Positions 60,301-64,000 of a DNA stretch of 64,000 bases are shown piece after piece. The position numbers and the translations under genes are program-made. The stretch lies in NCBI GenBank assembly GCA_036417435.1, contig CM070913.1:4522180-4586179 (forward strand), read 5' to 3'. The notes under the pieces were generated by a model that had not been told where the DNA came from, did not search any database, and worked only from the letters and a program-made list of their open reading frames with translations. The stretch's first letter is position 1, and every line of letters starts with the position of its first letter. The DNA is from Inia geoffrensis. Taxonomy: Eukaryota > Chordata > Mammalia > Artiodactyla > Iniidae.

Positions 60301-62035
60301 AGGTGAGGCCCAGGGTGGGTTGCGGGGAGGTAGGAGGCGGTGCCCTTGGCACGCCTGCTGCAGCCCGGAGAGCACGGGGGCCTGCTGGGAGCGGCTTGGA
60401 AGCTGCCGCCTCTGTGGGTGGCTCCGGCCGGAGCCCAGGACGTGCTGAGAGCCGCTGGGCAAAGGCAGCAGATGACGGTGAGGCTGCGCGAGCCCTCAGG
60501 AGGGGGGAGCCAGGGGGAACTGGGGGCGCTGCTGCTCCCGGGGGCCAGCGCGGGCACCCTGAAGGAGGAAAGCAGGTCCTGGGGTTGAACAGGGATGCCC
60601 TTTGGGGGCGTGGCGGTTTGGTCACCCCAGAGAGGCCCCGAGGGCGGGTGGATGGGCGGGTGCGCTAGAGGCCCCTCGAGCACGGGCCGCACCTGGTGGG
60701 GGCCCGGGGGCCGGCGGACGTCAGGCGAGGTGGTGCAGCGCCTGGGGGGGCTCCCGCAGCTCCCGGTCCAGCTCAGAGAACGGGCCTTGGCGGGAGCTCT
60801 GTTCTGCCTTTGCACTTGGGGCCGACTCGGGAGGAATCGGGGGCATAAGCTCCCTCGCCTTCCTGCAGACGCTGGCCTGTGCAGACGCCCTGAGCACCTC
60901 TTCCCCCCTCACCATCCTTTGGGCGGCGGGGAGGTGAACGTGGAGGCTTCAGGGCAGAGTCTGAGACCACCACCTGTGCCTTTGGTGAAGCCGTGGGTCC
61001 CATCAGAAGAATGCTTTAAAATGCGCAAAATAAAATACGTACGAGTTCAAAGGAAGCAAATTATACTGAAGTACAAGTTATTAAGATGTGAGAATCAAGG
61101 TGGTATGTGTACAGTGTATCTGTAGGAGTACTATATGCGCTTTCACTCGGTGATCGTATAGCAAGACCTGCAGCCAGGGTCGGGGTCACCACAGCTTCAC
61201 GTACCGACCAGCGTCAGGATCCCACTTGCAGGTCACCGAGGGGATAGGAACCAGTGACAGGAAGGGGCCGCGCTTTCCAGCTCGGACGCAGACATGGGCC
61301 CTGCTGGTGCCACTGCATTTCCCCACCGCCTGCTCCCCAAACCGAGTGTCTTTGGAATCTCCGTGGAGGTTCGTGAATGTGAAGAGGGGCTTCCCCCATC
61401 TGTGTCCTCCGGGTCACCTGGGAACAAGACACCAAAAGCTTGGTTGGGGGGACACCTGTGACAGGGAGATGAGACAGGTGGGGCTGTGAGGTCTGCTTGC
61501 AGAAGGGGGGCCTGTGAGAGGCTCCTGCGCTGGGCCGTAGGTTCCAGAACGCTCTGTGCCCGCCCACTGGCCAGGAGCAGAGCCGGCAGCGGTGCCGCGG
61601 GGTGGCCCAGGCTGCTGGCGGGAGGGCTGCGCCGTACAGCCCTCACCCTGCGCCGGGCTCGGAGCTCCTGGCTCTGGGAAAGGCCGAAGTCACTCCCGGA
61701 GGCACCTGACAGCTGTGACCCTGAGCCTGGGGCTGCCTGGTGGCAGGAGGGAAAGGGCCGTGGGCGGGCCATGTGGAGGCCGCAGATTCCCTGGGGGGCC
61801 GTCTCCTGGGCCCCACGTGCTTCTCCTCATCTTCCGGTATCACACCCCTCCCCGATCCGCGTTTGTCCTTTGGGGGTGGGCTGTCCTCTTGGGCTCCCCG
61901 TCGGAAGGTGGTGTGGACACTTTGCTGAGATGTCAACAGCAGGTTTAGGGCCAACTGTCCCGCAGGTTTTCAAATTTTAACATGAAGTGAAAACACAAGT
62001 TTGGGATCTTGGATGGAAGAGCTTTGGCCACCGTC
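57311..62035. other. Unassigned intergenic DNA, GC-rich in part
   Basis: No gene is supported. 57.3-57.9 kb and 60.1-60.8 kb are GC-rich with moderate CpG and give long overlapping frames on both strands, none resembling a known protein. Confidence 0.5.
58061..58072 (+). repeat. Poly-C run (12 C)
   Basis: 12 uninterrupted C occur within a C-rich patch. Confidence 0.9.
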
Positions 62036-62365
62036 AAGTCTCAGTCAGTTCAGGCTGCGGTGATGCAACAGCGCAGATGGGGGCTTAGCAACGGCAGATG
62101 TGTCCTGCTCCCAGCTCTGGAGGCCGGAGTCTGAGATAAGGACGCCCGCCCAGTCCGCGAGGACCCTCTACCGGGGCTCAGACTCCCTGTCCTTCCCTCA
62201 CATGGAGAAGGGGTGAGTGAGGGTCTCTCTGGGTCTCTTTGGTAAGAGCACTGATCCCACTGTGAGGCTCCATCCTCCCCAAGGCCCCCACTCCCATCAG
62301 CACCACCACTGGGGGTTAGGGCTTCAGCATCTGAATTCTGGGGGGACACAGCATTGAGACCACAG
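62036..62365 (+). mobile_element. Ancient mammalian interspersed repeat (related to 30527-30930)
   Basis: tcaggctgcggtgatgcaaca, cagctctggaggccgg, ttccctcacatgga, gggttagggcttcagcat and ggggggacacagca follow the same element order as the copy near 30.5 kb. Confidence 0.5.
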
Positions 62366-62489
62366 GAGCCTTCATGGGAAACCACACACAAAATTAGGGC
62401 ATCAGCATGTCCCTGGGAGCAGTTCTCGGTGTGAGCTGCTGGCCGACCACTTCTCTGTGGTGTGTACAGGGCTGACCTGCTATATTCCC

Positions 62490-62673
62490 ATGAGGGCAGA
62501 GGTGTGGGGTGGCAGGAGGGGGCTTTGTTACCCACCTGGGTCCTTGGACTCTTTAATCAATAGAAATTGATAAGAGGCCAGATGAGGGCAGAGGTGTGGG
62601 GTGGCAGAAGGGGGCTTTGTTACCCGCCTGGGTCCTTGGACTCTTTAATCAATAGAAATTGATAAGAGGCCAG
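62490..62673. repeat. Tandem duplication, 2 x 92 bp
   Basis: Units 62490-62581 and 62582-62673 differ at only two positions by eye. The start of a third unit (atgaggg) follows. The near identity indicates a recent event or an assembly duplication. Confidence 0.93.
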
Positions 62674-63110
62674 ATGAGGGCTTCAGGCAAGGCTTTACTG
62701 GGGCTCCTGCTGCAACAGGGGGCAATGAGACCATGTAACAGGTGCCCTTGCTGCCCCCCGAGGGTGGGGCGAGCTGCTCCCTTAACTGGCGTGAGGGTGG
62801 GGCTGGAGGGCTGGCTTAGGGGGGTCTGCCCACCCCCCTGGTGGCGCCGTGTGCAGGGATTGTGCGCAGTGCCCTGCTTTTGCCCCCAGCACCTCAGAAG
62901 CGGCAGTTGGATTTTGGCCTTTTTGTGTCTTATTGTTCATGCAGTTATTTGTAGTCCCTCATGTTTGTGCAGGTGCAAGCACTGCAGCAAAGGGTCCCTG
63001 GTCCCAGGTCCCAGCCTGTCTCACAGTCAGTGTCTGCAGTCTTGCTTTGTACCTGGAAATGTCCCCTTCACAGCCCTTTACTTCTGTTCTCTTCACATGG
63101 AGCGGGTAGA
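62600..63110 (-). mobile_element. Possible solitary LTR (low confidence)
   Basis: The plus strand carries ggctttactggggctcctgctgc followed by GC-rich text. This resembles the antisense of a retroviral LTR around its polyadenylation region. No gag, pol or env sequence is visible and ends are not defined. Confidence 0.25.
62833..62844 (-). promoter_or_regulatory. CTCF-like core
   Basis: The minus strand reads CCACCAGGGGGG, 11 of 12 positions of the CTCF core. It lies in the LTR-like GC-rich segment. Confidence 0.35.
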
Positions 63111-64000
63111 AAGGATGAATGCTTCTAGAGATGAAGAGTGGTTTCAGCAGTTTCCATTGCTGGATGGAAAAAAAACCCCAAACTCTGAAGATTCGGATGT
63201 ATCAGAAAACAATTTTCCAGCCAATTTTTGTTGTTATCTATTATGGTTGCAGGATTTTTTTGGAAGCATATTTTTACAGGCTTTTGTTTTAAGAATGTTT
63301 GGGGCAAATATGTCTTGTTGCAGCAGAAAAGAATTGTTCAAAATGAGGCTTTCCTTTGCCACCAATTCCAAGCCTTGGTTCCATATCATGCAGGCCCGGG
63401 GCAGAACAGGAGTCCTGGGTTAGTACCAGGATGACCTGGGGCAGCAGGGGAGACTCAGGAGGAACTGTCCAGATAGTTATTTCATGGCAACTGGTAGGCA
63501 TGTAAATATTTTATGCCCTGATTTGCCGATTTCATGGGTGTTATATCTCAGTGAACCATGGCTTTTTTTTTTTTCCAGTGTCATGTTCTGATGCCCAGAA
63601 ACAATGATGTTTTAATTTGTAAATATGTAAGGGCCAATCACTTTTCAAAATGTGGTACCTGGTTAAATGATGATTGGCCCGGTTTCTTAGCATTGCTGGT
63701 GCATGTTCAGGAATTCTGGGAGGTGAGAATACCCAACCAATGTATTAATTGTTCTCAGAAGCAATGAAAGTTTTATGAATACCCAGTTGAACAGTTAATG
63801 AAGTGAGTTGATATGATGTTTTATAGACATCTAATAAAATATTTAGATTTTGCAAATTTTGAAGGATGGAAATGAAGATATGACTCCTCTAGTTAATCAA
63901 AAAATTCAGCAGGTTTTATGTTCATGGTGGAGGTGAAACGAGCGTTTAAGGTTTTATTTAGCTAATTTTACACGTATTTCTATGATGACTTGTTCCAGGT
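63111..64000. other. AT-rich non-repetitive DNA
   Basis: No gene is visible. 63560-63980 contains ATTAAT and TTAATCA cores and two ATTGG/CCAAT strings (63634-63638, 63674-63678), which could indicate a regulatory element. Confidence 0.4.

Noticed and set aside
1..64000. CRISPR array, operon or prokaryotic defence system
   Set aside because: No regularly spaced repeats with unique spacers and no compact gene clusters; repeat content and splice structure are mammalian.

Overview
The window is nuclear DNA from a mammal, most likely a cetacean. The best evidence is repeated copies of a tRNA-derived CHR-type SINE (head 'gggcttccctggtggcgcag', promoter box 'gggttcgtgcc'). It occurs as a short GC-rich young form and as a longer older form, together with cetartiodactyl-type L1 sequence. 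CHR SINEs are known from whales, hippos and ruminants, and the abundance of the young short form fits whales and dolphins best.

Only one protein-coding gene is supported: the first coding exon of SALL3, a spalt-family zinc-finger transcription factor, on the minus strand at 8652-8733. It encodes the 27-residue N-terminus beginning MSRRKQAKPQH and ends at a consensus splice donor in phase 1. Positions 1-8651 are therefore SALL3 intron 1, and the large zinc-finger exon lies beyond the left edge. A CpG island of about 3 kb (7.6-10.6 kb) surrounds the exon. It holds a good minus-strand TATA box (TATAAAG, 9197-9203), a CCAAT box, an octamer and a G-quadruplex-type run. The inferred leader contains a chain of small upstream ORFs; two are joined by a TGATG overlap, and the last stops four bases before the SALL3 start codon.

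Everything to the right of about 10.6 kb is upstream of SALL3 and looks like non-coding, regulation-rich, gene-poor DNA. AT-rich non-repetitive stretches with many homeodomain-type TAAT cores lie at 12.2-14.2 kb, 34.1-35.1 kb, 46-47.6 kb and 55.2-56.2 kb. A second CpG island lies at 14.3-15.5 kb. Repeats fill much of the rest: eight CHR-type SINEs plus one older related SINE, a 5'-complete but 3'-truncated L1 with a nested SINE (21-23.6 kb), three older L1 3' fragments, MIR fragments, a 426-bp GAT minisatellite, a 4 x 22-bp repeat carrying E-box-like and GATA motifs, a recent 92-bp tandem duplication, and several microsatellites.

No CRISPR array, operon, bacterial system or structured RNA gene is visible, and no second gene can be supported. 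The most distinctive signals are the SALL3 leader architecture, the unusual L1 structure, the 22-bp E-box/GATA array and a perfect 20-bp palindrome at 51.6 kb. Conservation cannot be judged from one sequence, so all enhancer statements are inference.
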